The notes under the pieces are model-generated. The model was not told where the DNA came from, ran no database searches, and worked only from the letters and a program-made list of their open reading frames with translations. DNA of 64,000 nt from Lethocerus indicus (taxonomy: Eukaryota > Arthropoda > Insecta > Hemiptera > Belostomatidae), in NCBI GenBank assembly GCA_019843655.1, contig JACDQD010000002.1, positions 11,803,154-11,867,153 of the forward strand, read 5' to 3'. Numbering within the stretch: the stretch's first letter is position 1; every line of letters starts with the position of its first letter. This document shows positions 38,038 to 51,797 of this stretch, in pieces. A program made the position numbers and the translations under genes.

Positions 38038-41000
38038 CCCGGTTACTGACCGCTGGTGGCCCTCTCCCAACACACATTATGCATACTAATTAATGTCCTC
38101 CCTATTGTGTAGGTATTGTGCGGCCCATTGTCGACACATCTGTCGGGCCCCCGGGGAAAATTTCGGGGCCGCCGGAAAAAACCCGAACCCGCCTCCGTTG
38201 CGCTCTGTCCGGGTCGGAATATGTCGCGGGAGAGCCGGGGTCGTCCGCCGGCCGTTTGCGGTCGGCCTGCCGCTGGAGCTGGGGCCCTTGGCGCTATTAC
38301 ACCTCGACCCATTACGCGACCGCCTAACATCTGGTTCCTCACTAGGCCCGGCTACGCATCAATTTTCTGTATTATAGTGATTACAGTCAAACCGGCCTGT
38401 TAATTCGTTTGGGGGTGAAATTCCGGTGGCATTATGTACTCCGTTCGGTATTTTCGAGGTGGATAGTATTCAAATTTAATGCACTTCGCTCACCGAAAGG
38501 CAATGGCGGAAATGCCACCTACCTTTTCCGGGTATCATAAATAGGAATGTTCTTTTGTGCCCCAAATCGTTCCCAAGATCGATTGAACAGCAGTAGTGTC
38601 GTTCAGTTCGGACTCACCAATTTCGAGTACTACCGAAGGGAGCTATGGTGGAATTTCCTTCGTTAAATATAGTGTTTCTGTTCATCATTATGCGTTAATA
38701 TAATGTTTTCGCAATGTAGATACAATATGCACTATTAGTACCACGGGTTAGTTTATTAATTTAACGTGATCTTATCCATTTTCAAATGATACATTATCAT
38801 TCCTTTCTCAATAGGCTTCCTTTCGCGGAATATAATCGCTGAAACAGAAATCACCCTTACTGGTCGTTCGCACCGGTGAGAGTTAAATCACTACCGGATA
38901 AATTTCAAACGTCATCGGACTTAACAGCCGGCCGTTGAAATAAGCGAGTCATAAGACGTAAGTTGGGCTTCTAATGAAGCGATTCAGTCGGTCGTATGGA
39001 AAAAGTGAAGTCCCCACTATTGAACAGCGGTTCGTACAGAGAAGAAAGTGATGAAATTGCAGAAATGTATCAATCGATCGTGTAAGAATGCAAAGAGCCT
39101 ACAGGACCCGTCCGGTAATTATCAAAATAAAATGTGTCATAATATTCATATAAGCAAGTTATTCTGGTAATGTTAGAGAATATTTACCATTTAAGAAGTG
39201 TTTGAATTAAATGAACTTTTAATATCAGAAACAACATCTTGAGTTCTTTAACACGATCAATCTTAGAGAAAATAGAATGACTTTGACTGGGTAGAGAAAG
39301 GTCGAGCTTTAATTATTAAAGGAACCTCGGATGGCAATGTATGCGCGTCACTCCTCGGGAATGCACACGAGGCGCTTTGTTCTGTCGCGGCCGACTTGTC
39401 GCGTCTTCTTGAACCGGGAAGGGCGTTAAATGTAAATGGATAAGTTCATATACATATAATGGAAATGTCCGCTCCGTCGCACCCCGGGACTAATGTTAAA
39501 TTTAAATTCGGGCCACATTTCAAAGAAAAATGCGATGGCGGAAGTCAGTAAATCAGTATGCAGATTCTAAGCCAGGAACAGAAAGGTGAACAAATAGATT
39601 CATATACCTTAAAGCAGTGTCACAGCACTGTTGAGGAAAACATGCATAAGTCCCTTTTCAGTATAATTAATGAATTTGCGGTACGAATCCCGTGGTAGAG
39701 GTCAGATCGAAAGAGGGGGCTGAAGACATGTAATAAGAGTGGTAGAAATAGTTCTATGTCGCCTTTGACAATTATAAATACTTCTGACAAGAAGTGGTAT
39801 GCTGGAATACATATTATTATATACACCCCAAAATCCTAAAATTCTGAGGTGATTTAGTGCCGGGTGGAGGAGGTATTGATAAAGGAGCGACATTAGGGCG
39901 GACAAGGTTCTTGGTTGAGGGCGGCTAAGTGGTAGGAAACATGTCTCACCCGGGAATGCCCCCCCGTCACCACACATTCGCTCCCTCAGATGGCAAACCG
40001 CATTCTCCGTTCCAGAGCTCGCCATCATGCTAATACCTCTTCCTTCTTTAGACCGTTTTCACTTTTCCTCAAAGCTCTAATAGTTGGTCGAAGGTTTTAG
40101 ATTATTTCGAAGAATCACCGAATGGTACTCCTTATTTTATACTTTGGTCCCGTCAACAATGTAAAAGTAGTATACATTACTCATTTCTATTTAATAAATA
40201 AATATGCTTACAGGCCTTAATTTCCTCTTAAGTCTAAGGAACATGATTTACAAACAGGGTTATGGAGCGATAGGAATAACAGAAAAGTTAATGGCAGTTA
40301 AAAAGTTATAGACAAATTTTGAATGAAACACATCTGTCATATCAACATCTTGATCTTTAAATGTATGCAACGGGTTCGCCTATAACGGCCACATTTTTCT
40401 CATCTACCAATTATTATACAAACTGAAGGGTTATTCGGGAGATGGCTGTTTTCGACGGGAAAAAGTTAACGGAATATCGCAATTTAATTTAACGGTTGAC
40501 ATGTTTCTTTGATGTCGTTTTGATTTGAAGATAATGTGGGAAATCATAAAAGGGCAATAAGATTTGTCGCCTTTCTCAGTGCTTAGTTGGACAATTTAGA
40601 ACAATTATGCTTTTGAAACAGTTAGCTGTTAACTGTCGCTCGCGTGCCATTTAAAAGAATCTGTTACCGTTATTTTGTACAATCATTAATCAACTAAGTA
40701 CCGATTACTTAACGTATAAACCACAAAACAAATATCTAAAAGTAAAAAGGTTATATAATATACCGCGAACAGTAATATTAAATAAAAATTATTTTATACG
40801 CCACAGAAATATGGATGTGGATTTGTCTACGCGAAAGTCAATTTTCTCGTCAATATTACCTTTCTATCATAAAACAAAGATCAGAATAAACAGGACCAAT
40901 TTCCGTTATTCTATACAAGTTAATCTCATATTAGGTCTAATAAATAGTATAAAGCAAATTAATAATAGCCTTCTTTAAATTATTTTTGATTATAAGCCCA

Positions 41001-43613
41001 CAAGTTTTACTTTTGCCATCCATTATGTAACAGGCTCATGTATATACAGCACATATTCGGCAGTATTATTGAATGTCCGCTTCCAAATTACGAGTATAAC
41101 TGCGGCGGAACGACGTATCAGATGAATTTGGCCTAATTCCACCGGTGGGCGATAAAAGATTGTGAGTACTCTTGCTTTTTAGCCGGGATAATTCATTGGC
41201 CAATTAATTTACGGAGATCCCGTTGGCTATCGTGCGCATTTCAAACTGTTTCTCAGTAATAGTTTGGGGGAATGAGAATGATTTGGGGCCGCCTTCCTCG
41301 CGGCTTTAATGCGCTTAACTACAGGCCTTGCAACACTGGATGCGGGCCCGATATGCAGATTACCGTTAAAAAAAACGGTGGCCCGGGGGCCTCATTTCAG
41401 GAACCCAGTAATCCAGGGCCCGTCCCGTAAACCACCGCCGTCTCCGCCTCCCAATTTCGAAGATCGGGAGATTTTTTCCTTCTCGCCAATCCGAAACGGT
41501 CGATCGAATTTATTGAAAATAACTAATGTCTCATTCGGCCGTTAAGTACCGCAAATAGGCGCGGGTGGGGGTCACTAAAAGGTTGTGGGATAATCGGCCT
41601 CGGAGAATCGTAAAAGCGGACCTAAGAGCGGATTTTCAGCAAATCGCCCTTCTACCCTCCGGCCAAACACTCCTCGACGATAGGGTCTGATCCCGTTCGA
41701 GATGAGGAAAACACGATACCATTGTGTTCCTAAAGGAGGCCCCGTCGGATTTGTTATTAGCGGAGCCCGATAATGGACGTCTCCGGGCAGCTCGCAGGAA
41801 CGACCCGAAAACCATTAACTGCGAGATGTATTATTGATCGCTAAAATAGTTCGATCTACGGACCAGTATGTGAAATTGATTTATATCGCCGAGTATTTAT
41901 TCCGTCTTCACGTTTTCCGGCTCATTTTCTTTTTTGATCCTCGTTACAGTTTGCCGAAGGCCCTCACGAGACGCCGGCGGTCTCCAGGGGCAGCGGAGGG
42001 AACGATCCCGTTTCTTGAGATCTAGTTATGAAACTCAGCGACAGTGCGATCATCGATAAGGCCGGGTAAAAATGACATGTCGAGTTAATTTGCCTCGCGA
42101 GAAAACCTCTCATCGCTTATACTTTGGTCGCCAATCCGTATCTCGTTAGAGGCGTTCGAGAGCATTCGTAATGAGGTGAGATCGGAGCAAGACTCAACTA
42201 GTCGTGAAATTTATTGCGTAATAAAGCTGAGCATAAAGGAGCCCGGATCTCGGCAGGATGCCCGGAGATAATTGTCAGCGTAAGTAGACCGTTTTAACCG
42301 GGTTCAGGTTCTGTCTCGTTGAGCTAGTCCAGGCAAATTCGAATCGGAATTCTTCGCGTAATTACATTGGATTTTACACTGCATTCGAGGCACCCTTGAT
42401 TTTGATAGAATCAGGTTTTTGTCAAAATAACAATTATGTTACTCGGCATTCTAAATACGATGCCAACTACTAAGAACTAAATTCAGATTACACCCAGTGA
42501 ACATAATATGGTAATTTTGGCGCCAAAATCAATTACTATCAATTGTTTTATGTTATCAAAAAACAAAAAATTATATCTTCCATTCCCTGAACTAAATCTC
42601 CCTAACAAAATCTTGGGTGTAAAGAAAGAAAATCCGAAATAAAGTATGGACCGCCAAACGACAAATGCTCGAATAGGTACTTAGCGCTTTAGATTTGAGA
42701 AGACGTGTAAACCGAACCCGCATCAACAATAATACTTTCTAAGCTAAACCTCGTACGATAACAAAGTTTATTACACCATAAAAACCCAAGTTCAATATAC
42801 TGGCGTTGATAACAGCACTGTTGCTGGCCGGATGCGGCAAACAAAAGAAAAACCTCAAGACCTTTCAGGTAGAAGACTTTTTCTCTTTGTGAACAGGAAA
42901 ATCGTAAAATGCATTGCCGCCTCCCCTTCGCGGGATTTTTTCACACAGCCACGCAGTGACTGGCGGAGACACTCGACATCCGGCCTTCGGCACCGGTGCC
43001 CGCCCTCCGCCATTGTCACATTCAGATTAGCCCATTACCGTTTTAAAGATTCTCTCATTCTCCGAAGCAAATACCAGAAATTAATCTCGGCAGCGTATCC
43101 CGCTAGGCCAAGACAGACATCTCCCGAGAAAGCGAGTGCGATATTGATTTAATGGCCCTTAACGTTAATTACGATGCGGAATACGATGGCGTGTTCGCGA
43201 TACCTGTCTATGCGCACTCCATCATCGTTATTTATGTTCGTTTCCTAAACTGAATCTTCGTTATACGTGCTCATTAAAAATATGTATTCAATAATAAGAC
43301 CGGTGAAAAATATTCGTAATAAATAAAACGACGAGCCGAACAATCAAAGCCGAGGAACGATGAAACACAGAAATGGAGTTGGGGTATAATAAAGAACGGA
43401 AAGGGTCGGATTATAAATGATAACTAAATACGCTTCAATTCGACGTAAGTAGAGTTCTCGCAGCTCTGGGTTTCCAATCGTGCGGAGCGGCCGGACAGGG
43501 CGAGCGCAAAAATAGAAGGGGACAAATAAAAAGCGACAGCGATGACGGACAAAAAATTAAAATTAAGCGTGGCCCATTTTGGGTTTAATGAAGAGCGAGG
43601 GCTATTAAAAGGT

Positions 43614-43672
43614 GGGAGGGAGGAGTGTGGGGTTATGAGGGAGGGCGGGGAGGCGTAATGAAGGGGACGGGG
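43614..43672 (+). other. Long cluster of G runs, quadruplex-prone
   Basis: Eight runs of three or four G lie within 59 bases (starting at 43614, 43618, 43629, 43639, 43643, 43647, 43663 and 43669). About 140 bases further on, a C-rich tract at 43811-43840 puts G runs on the other strand. The two tracts flank the palindrome at 43686-43699. Confidence 0.7.
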
Positions 43673-43685
43673 CGGCGGCCAGTTT

Positions 43686-43699
43686 TTATTGGCCAATAA
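43686..43699. promoter_or_regulatory. Palindrome of two overlapping CCAAT boxes
   Basis: TTATTGGCCAATAA is a perfect 14-bp palindrome carrying ATTGG and CCAAT back to back, between two G/C-run clusters. CCAAT is bound by NF-Y in animals; use here is inferred, and no transcription start is identified. Confidence 0.35.
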
Positions 43700-44080
43700 G
43701 ACCTTGGTATTTGCCAAGTGGAAAACGAAAGTGGAGCTCGAAGGGAGCCGGCCGGCATCTCGTGCGGGGCCCTTGAAAAAGTCGTGCCTCGCCCCGTGTT
43801 ATTATGGAAACCCCCCCCTTCCCACCCCAACGCCCCACCCATCAACGGCGACCCAGTAATCAGCCCTACGTGACTTTAATTGTGTAAAAGACGAGTCTCC
43901 AGCGACCATTATTCCGCCCCGAGTCCAATCCTCTCCCCATTCAGTCCTAAACTTTCTTATTGCCCGGTCCCGAAGCCGATATTACAAGAAGGTTCGACCG
44001 CTCTACTGTATGGTCCGATCGCTGATTTGATTCCTTTGAAGTAGCGAACTGGGCATTGCGGAATACATTATACAAATTTA

Positions 44081-44215
44081 GAATACCTGTTTTGTGGTCT
44101 GCGAGGGTTGGAATACCCTAGATTTCGCGTGTTTCAGTCTAACTAACTATTAATTAGATTACTAAAAATAAACGTTTTTCAATGAATTTTGTATCAACAA
44201 GAAAACTTTTAATCC
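44081..44215 (+). mobile_element. Composite copy: family 1 segment fused to family 2 tail
   Basis: Positions 44081-44136 match the 5' block of family 1 seen in the 18.2-kb copy (CTTGTGGTCTGCGAGGG-like, then a TAGATTTCGTGTGTTTC-like block). After about ten bases, 44148-44215 match the family 2 tail (GATTACTAAAAATAAACG, TTTTTCAATGAATT, then ATCAACAAGAAAACTTTTAA). The join suggests both families are parts of one element or that one repeatedly inserts into the other. Confidence 0.7.
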
Positions 44216-45578
44216 AGCGTTTACAAAGAGGTCTTATATATGAAACGGGTTAAGAACCGTGCCGAAAAACATGAAGTAAAAATGTTTACATAAAATAAGC
44301 ATCACTGCAGTATGCACAATTAGCCGCATTCGGTGCAATGATTATTATATATTCTTAAGCGAATTTACTCTCCCATTGTAATCAGAAACCGGTCTAGTTA
44401 AAGAAAGAATACGTTTCGTGTTGCCATCGATAGAATGATAAAAATGAATTCAGGGAGTGCCTATGTGAAAATGAATTTGAAACGGATACAGCCAACTGCG
44501 AGTTCATTTCTAGCGATAAGATTTCAGATTTATGATAGAGGCTGAAATCGTATTCGGATCTCTATCGGGTTCCATTATATAATTATTATTATTCCAGGTT
44601 GAGCCATTCTCGGTGGGTAATTTCAATCGGGGCGTAAAACCGATGTAATTCTAAACGGGTCTCGGGAGCGATTGATATCCGGGCGGCGGTGGCTAACTCC
44701 GGAGCGGATAATTTAATGCCTCTAACAGGAGGAGTTTGGAATATATAATATCCAGATAATCCCATTAAAGATGCACTGATAAAACGCTCGGCAGATCAAT
44801 GGACCGAGGCGTCAACAACGTCGAGATAATTCCGCCGGCTACATTAGCACACTATAAGGACAGTCACGATTAAATGAATAGTTAGTGTAGGTCTCTCACA
44901 AATTTAACATCGCTAGCGTAAATTAAAAAGTAATAGCGCTATATTCTTGCACAATTCTAAATGCGGAATGTTCGGTTTTCCAGTTGATTTATACAAACGA
45001 GACCGTACGGGACCCTGCAAATCAAAGAGAATATCGCAATAATTTTATTGAAACTGTTCAAACCTTTCTAATTTATATGGGCCAGCTAATTGCAGTCGGG
45101 TCTTCTTGTGTAATATCTCGTAATGACTTGGTCGTGACTCTTGACCTCTTATAAACGCTTTACATTCAAATGTGTGTCCCTTTTACTTAGTTCATGCACT
45201 GTCACGGTGCTCTACAACAGTGAGCGGTAGGTCAAATGTACTGATCTATTTGAGGGCCGCTTATTTGGTCTTATGTGGCGAAAGTACGGAATCGAATAAC
45301 ACAAACGGAGATCGAATAGCGTGGTACCAGTTACATACATAGTACGGAGTTGCCGGATGTAAGAAGGCTAGGCATTTTCAAGTTAAGTTCGTAGTTTATT
45401 GGAAGTTGTTCGTTCGGAGACGGCGGTACGGTTAGAGATACAGTCTTCCGAGCGCTGTTGTTCACTGCGTCCGTAAAACAGTCAAAGGGACAGATCGTTC
45501 CGAGGCGGCACTCCCCTGAGGGGACAATGCCGCTTAAAAACCGGAATTATGGTCCGCCTCTGAGCGTGTAAGTGTACG

Positions 45579-45593
45579 TGTGTGTGTGTGTGT
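45579..45593. repeat. Short (TG)n tract
   Basis: About seven TG units in a GTG-rich context (GTGTAAGTGTACG before, TAGATGTGTTAGCGTG after). An ordinary simple repeat. Confidence 0.9.
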
Positions 45594-48500
45594 AGATGTG
45601 TTAGCGTGTGGCGTCTCGTGTGTGTCCCGGCTCTAAAACCAATTACTTTACGAGGCCCACGTGGACGGGGCGCACGGGTCGTGGCCTACGGCCGCCCAAA
45701 TCCCGGACCGTTACTTCTAAGATTCTTCGGGCCCCTCTCTCAGTAATCGACCGCCAAATAGAAGCGGCTAATAGCAGATTACCCGATAATGAGTCTCGGA
45801 GGCGCAGATTCGAATTCCTCTTACGATAAGCGCTTTGTGGGTAAGACGCAAGTGGGGATCGCTATTGCGTCTGTAGTAACAATTATGAAAATATGAAGTT
45901 ATTATATATATAAATTATATTTAATTTTAATTTTAATGACGATGGTGATTAGTCGAAACCGTGCGATCAATAGAAAGAAATTTTAGCTCAGAAAGTGATA
46001 CTAATAGTCGAAAAGACAGTTAATTAATTTTTCATATATACGACCATTTTCAAATACTCCAATACAACTACTTACTTAAGTCAGTAGTCCAAAATAATTA
46101 TGGAAAATTTATCGTGTATACTGCAAAAAGAAAAGAAAATTTCCGCGACGAATATCACGATTTTGTTTGTCGATAAACGCCCCTCAATTAGCTACATTTG
46201 ATATTCCATATTAATGTTGTGTAAAATGATAAAATTCAAAATGAATGCTTAGATGCTGAACTTAAAAAGTGAGTGTTAGACTCACATGCCCTTAAGAACA
46301 CGAGCAATGGCCGAGATCGTGATTCAATCCGGTATGAATCAGCTTACATTTTCGAACAGTGTCGTGAACCTCCTCAAAGACGAATCCTTTAGCGATGACC
46401 TCATTCTAAATTATAGTTCGCCTCGGGATGAGCACCGATATAGGGGAGGGCGGAATCCACGAATGAACATTATAGAACAATTTCAAGTTCGGAGTTGTAA
46501 CTATCGTGTTTTTCTGGTTGTCCGGCGGTATCGACACGTCCGAAGCACAAAACGCATCCATGCGGTCAACAATTAGGCACTGAAAACAAAGTTATCCGGA
46601 GTGAAAATTATAATTTAAGCTAGATAATAGGACGCCTATTCTCCGATTCGAGCCGCATTTGAAGTGGGTCCGATTGGCCGGATTGTTTAACCGGTCGATC
46701 CCAATCGGTCACGGGCATAATTCACTTTCACGAACGGGCGTTGAACAAAACCGAGAGTCGGGCACAACCCATTGGGTCCAGTGCCAGTGGAACTAATGTT
46801 TTCCTTCTTTCTTGTGTAAATTGGCCCGCTCAGGGACCCCGTGGGGCTAATTTCCTTCCTAGCCTCATATTTTATTTTGACCTATCTCTCAAATGATTCT
46901 CTGGAAAATAGGTATTTGACCTATTGTTTTAAATTATCAACCTCCTTATAATAAGCATGTCGGAAATCAAAAACAAAAATATATCTTTAATAATATAGCG
47001 TAAAAGTAGCGTTGCTCACTCAGTAACAATGCAGTAATGATGCTCCACCTGTATCCAAAGTATCTAATCTAATTGCGAACTCCAAACCAGTTATTTGCAT
47101 TTATTGATCTTAAGTATAAATGCATACTGCTTTCGTAACGATGAAAGCAATAAATGTTAAGAAGATTTTTGTTATTGCCTATTTTTTCTTATATTAGCCT
47201 TTACCATAAGCATTGAGTTTACCTATTTATATTTCAATTCGAATGGCAATGGTGTTAAACACCATTATTTTCCGAATGCTTTCGGTAATTTTTTTTACTT
47301 CGAAATTAGTTCTCTATAAAATAAAATGCTAAGCTAGTAAATAGTGGAGTACTTCCGATTGGATGTGGATTCTTTATTGAATGGAAGTTAACCTTAGGAC
47401 AATCGTGGCTAGCTTCAAACGCTTCAGGCAGCGAAAACGATTCCAGTGCCAAGTCCGGAACCGCCGACGGTTGGGGAAGGGGGCCCTTTCACTTTTTCTT
47501 CCTAGTTCGTTTTTGCTTCCAATTATTCGCAAGCAGTTACGTGCGTTGCACAACCGGGCGTAGTGTTGTGTTCCGCAACTGTAAAACCGTGCGACTGGCA
47601 AGCCGTTCTAAACGCACGGCTATGAAAAATGAGTCGACGTGCAATAGCCTAGTGCCAGCCAGTCATACTGGGCGTTAGAAACGGGACGCACCGAAGCGCT
47701 ATTCGACCCAAAACTAAAGCACCGGTTGTTCGAAATGATCGAAGCTTGGAAAATTGCCGAATCCCGTTTGGAAAGTTCTGTCGCCGAATCGGAGTGGTAA
47801 AAGAAAGCTCATTTTGTAGGTACAGGTCACCCGAAAGTGACATCACCGCTGTCATCTGAATGGGTTTCAGGAGTACTTTCCGCGACTTCCAGGATAAGCG
47901 TACAGTTTAGTATGTATACTTCTAATATCGATGATGGCCTCAGTATCCAACCTAATTTTTCATATGGATGCCACCAGTATAGAAAGTAATGTTGTATAGC
48001 GGTTGGTGATTGCAAGGTTACTCGGAGAATGGGGAGGGCGTGTAAGGACGTTTGAGATGGTTATAAATGCACACGCATAAAAACTGCAATGAGGTACTTC
48101 ATTATTACCGCCGGTTATTATTGGAAATCCGACGGGTGATTGAAGGCGGGAAAAGGCCGTTTCCTTAGACCTTGACGGTCACGTCGAGCTTCAGAAGTTG
48201 AGTCAGATGGAAAAAATATACTTACATATTTTTTTTTCCTGAAAAATAATTAATCACTCGTTATAAAACGCAGGGTGTTTTTTCCCGCCAGTTTTCTAAC
48301 ATCTGACAGGCGACTGTAAATGGCGGATATTAAAAATACGAGGATTTATTATGCTGCGCTCGGTGTTGGGAAAAACTCTCGTGTTTTAGCGACACGCCCG
48401 TTCGGGCTATGAAAGTTGTCCAGGTCTAGGGGACCCCGCCCGCCGGGCTCGATTCAACCTCCGTTAACCTTTTACGCGTTCCCATTTACAAGGACGAACG

Positions 48501-51500
48501 ACCCCCTTCCATTCTCAAAATGGGCGGAGGAATGGAAATGCAAGTGTCCTTTACACTTGATATTAAAATTGCTATATTGTATGGAATGTGTTGGTATTCT
48601 ACGGGGCAGTATAAACGAAGAAATACTCGGTGTCTTCCCCCTAATGTATCTCCATACAAAAATAGCTGAAAGTTTTGTACGAATCCCCGAGAGGATATAA
48701 ATATATTTTCTGCATCTGCGGAATTGATGAAAAACCCTACCGTTAGTCGAGAAAGCGTTACTGACATAAACAAAGGTAGCAAATATAGCTTACAAATTTC
48801 ATGAATGTATAACCCAATTAGGACCGCTTCGTAGGCATATACTCCCAAAAAGCCCATACCCGCTAAAATAGCAGAAAATAAAAGAAAACATATTTTTGAA
48901 TTCATAAACTTGGACAGTAACTGTTACGAGCGGACGGCCGTATTCACAATGTTAAGCCAAAATAATAAAAACGCATATCAGCTACTTTTTTACTCAGCTT
49001 TATGACTGCGGTCGCTCAAGTACCGTGACGCTTAACCTGTGTCTTCTGAAGATACGATCAAAATGGGTTTGTCCAAAGGCGAGCGAAGATGTCGAGTAAT
49101 TTTATGTTTCACATGTGCAGACATATGAATAGACGTGTGTTCATTCTCTTGGCGTTTTTCATAGTGTTTACTTACAGTAGCAACGCTTGCAATTTACAGC
49201 TGTAAACACGATCGGACTAGGATTAGTAAAGAGTGAGACACAACTCCTGTAGGCCTGAGCGATGATGTACTCCGATGATACAACTCTCTCTTTTTCAGGC
49301 ATATTACAAACACAAAATCGTATGTAACTTAATTATAAGAGCTATTCACGTAGGAATTGTAAGTGAACATCATTAAACCCGTCGTGAATATAACACTCAA
49401 TGTAATCTGCACAGGATTTTCATTGGGGCAAAAAATTTTGATCGGTAATTTTGTCTTTCGTGTAGATTTATTCCAAAGTCCAAGCCTAGAAGAAGCCAGT
49501 AATGAACCCAGAAGACGGCAACGGAAACGCATAATTCAGACGGATGTCGGGAACCTCCTACGCCGGTATAACTTATTCATTATCATTAGCCCGGTTCCTG
49601 AATATGCATCACCCCGTCGTCAGAGGGAGGACGGGGGAGATTCGATTTCTTCTCCGCCGGCGGAGCCCCCCGACAGACTCCCTTTCCCGGTATTCGTGAT
49701 TCGGGCGCAGAGAGCTGACCGTAAACAAAAAAAAGAACATGGGGTGTCACGTTCGACAGACCTGTTCACCCCAGGTCCCTTTTACTTTCTAGCGGCGTCC
49801 AGTACCTGCCCGCTCCGGCTTTATTGCTCGGCTGTAAATATCGAAATGGCCCGAAGAACGTCATTACGCGATTTACGACGCGTCCAAAGTTTAAATCGCG
49901 AGCTGGGCGGGCGGGACGCCCACTGAGGTCGGCGAGCCCTTTTGAAATTTATCAATTACTCCTCCGACGGGAATTACCCGACGCCAAGTAAATCACGCTC
50001 CTTCGATACGCTCATCGGGCTCACGGATTTATAGTCCTAATGGCGACCTGACGGTCTAGGGTACATTTTACAGGGCCCTATTAGAAGTAATTATATGCTG
50101 TAAAATATGCTATAAACTTGCTAAGCTCCTAAGCTAGACCAGTTTTGACTTCATATGACTTTATAGGATTTTTGTTTCATCTATTTTCATTTTAACCTAT
50201 ACTTGGGCCAAAAATCCAAAAAAATCAATATGGTATTTCTATATGGCGTCTCATGAAGTGCCTGAACATGAATTAACATTTATATTGAAGGACGGAGATA
50301 ATTTTTAATTGACCGTGAATATTTAACAACAGGAGCCCTCGTGATAGAGCCGCTCTTCTGGTCGTGCCGAACACCAAATTTGGAGTGTCATTAAAATAAA
50401 CAAAATGAGAACACACCGCTCGTCCCCCTTTGTCTCATTGTATTGGTGGCAGCGGGAATTCGTTGCACGTACTGTTCTTCCTGTAGCCTACCAAGATAAC
50501 AGTAAGGATAGAACCGTTTTCAGAACCATTCACCCCTTGCAAATATTATAAGACACTCCCCGAAATTTAAGCTTAGCGAAAAATATGGTACTTAACCAAT
50601 TAATATATAACACTTAACAGCCTGCTCACAAACTTCAACTTCATAAAGCAATTATATTTTTTATAAGTTGTAAGAACAACAAAAAGTAGAACCATTTAGA
50701 CTTGACAATTTATTATTTCATTTATGCAATTACGGCTCAAAGCGCCGCTTGGGATTCTCAATATATCGTTCTTGCACTGGATAAGATTGGCGGGAAAAAA
50801 ATTACGATTAGCTAAGTGAAACTCTGCAAGAGGAAGATGTCACGCTCGAGGCGCTGATGGAGAAAATACTTTAAGCCCATAGAACAAATTATTACCCGCC
50901 TGCCAGTGTTTGCACAGTCCTGAGTACAGTCCTTTACCGAACAAGAAAAAAAAGCACTCTGAAGCTAGAAAAAATGTGCAACTCATTTTTCAAATATTTG
51001 ACAGGATCAAATACAACTCGACCGCTTATGTTTACCCGCTAAGTGATTCGAACTCACTCAATGCATCGGATTGCTTTAGAGAAACCGTATTAGGTGTTAT
51101 TTGCAATAAAATTCACATTTGCCAATTACTTAAAATTGTAATCACCACTGAAGGAGCGGATACGATTACGAAAAAAATCGCAAAATAAATCTTTCAGTGC
51201 ACATTACATAAATATGGAATATCTTCAAGTAATTCGTGTAATATTAACTCAAAATTTGTATTTGTTCTTAGTTCCCCTGAGTTTGAATTATGCGGTCGAT
51301 ATTTGTTAGAATGCGGCGTCACGCCATTCTAAGCAAATTGCACAAGAAGGCATCCCGAATGGCGGGCAGTACACCCTGTTCTTCACGGGACATCTCCTTT
51401 GTTCTCCTCGGACTCGACGTGTGACTTATAATTCTCAACGGATAGCCATCGTTTGGACGGGGATCGTTCTTCGTCGCCGGCGAAAAGGCCAAGATAAGTC

Positions 51501-51740
51501 CGAGAGTCGGCCTTCGAGGAATCCGCGTAAGAAACAGGAGCCAGAGCCGGCGCATTCTCTGGCCACTCCCAACAAGGCATTATTTATAGGTGTTGGTACC
51601 CCCAGGGATTCCTTAGTTGGCCCTAACAGGAAGAACGAGGGTGGCGCTCGAATCGGTAACGCCGAACTATTGTCCCCCGCACAAAACGCATTACCTTATA
51701 ATACCCGCTTACTCTGTAGGAAGGTGTTAACAGGCGTGTA

Positions 51741-51797
51741 ATAACGGATTTCTCTATTGGCATGAGTCATTAATTCCTTATGCGTCATGTTACGCTT
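51741..51797 (+). promoter_or_regulatory. Paired bZIP-like element, copy 1
   Basis: ATAACGGATTTCT, a TGAGTCA, a TAATT and a TGCGTCA occur in order within 57 bases, and the same order recurs at 60005-60057 with about 77-80% identity by eye. TGAGTCA is the AP-1/CNC-Maf core and TGCGTCA a close variant. The function is inferred from the motifs only; an old repeat is the alternative. Confidence 0.45.

Larger units (their letters stand above)
24211..44080. other. Gene-free stretch, about 20 kb
   Basis: No gene recognised. AT-rich parts (24.8-25.5, 30.6-32.4, 40.1-41.0 kb) alternate with GC- and CpG-rich parts (32.6-33.3, 35.1-35.6, 37.0-37.3, 37.9-38.4, 43.4-43.9 kb). Features of note are the palindrome at 26663-26685, an ATT tract at 28823-28848, two CRE palindromes at 33310 and 35734, and G-run clusters at 37996 and 43614. 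The largest frames (121-122 codons) are in GC-rich parts where stops are rare by composition. Confidence 0.45.

Noticed and set aside
38093..38403. Four overlapping frames of 69-99 codons on both strands
   Set aside because: GC-rich DNA has few stops; frames conflict and show no domain.
49363..49926. Longest open frame in the gene-free part, 187 codons
   Set aside because: No domain, low-complexity basic and proline stretches from GC-rich DNA, no splice partner; the length is near the chance maximum for this window.
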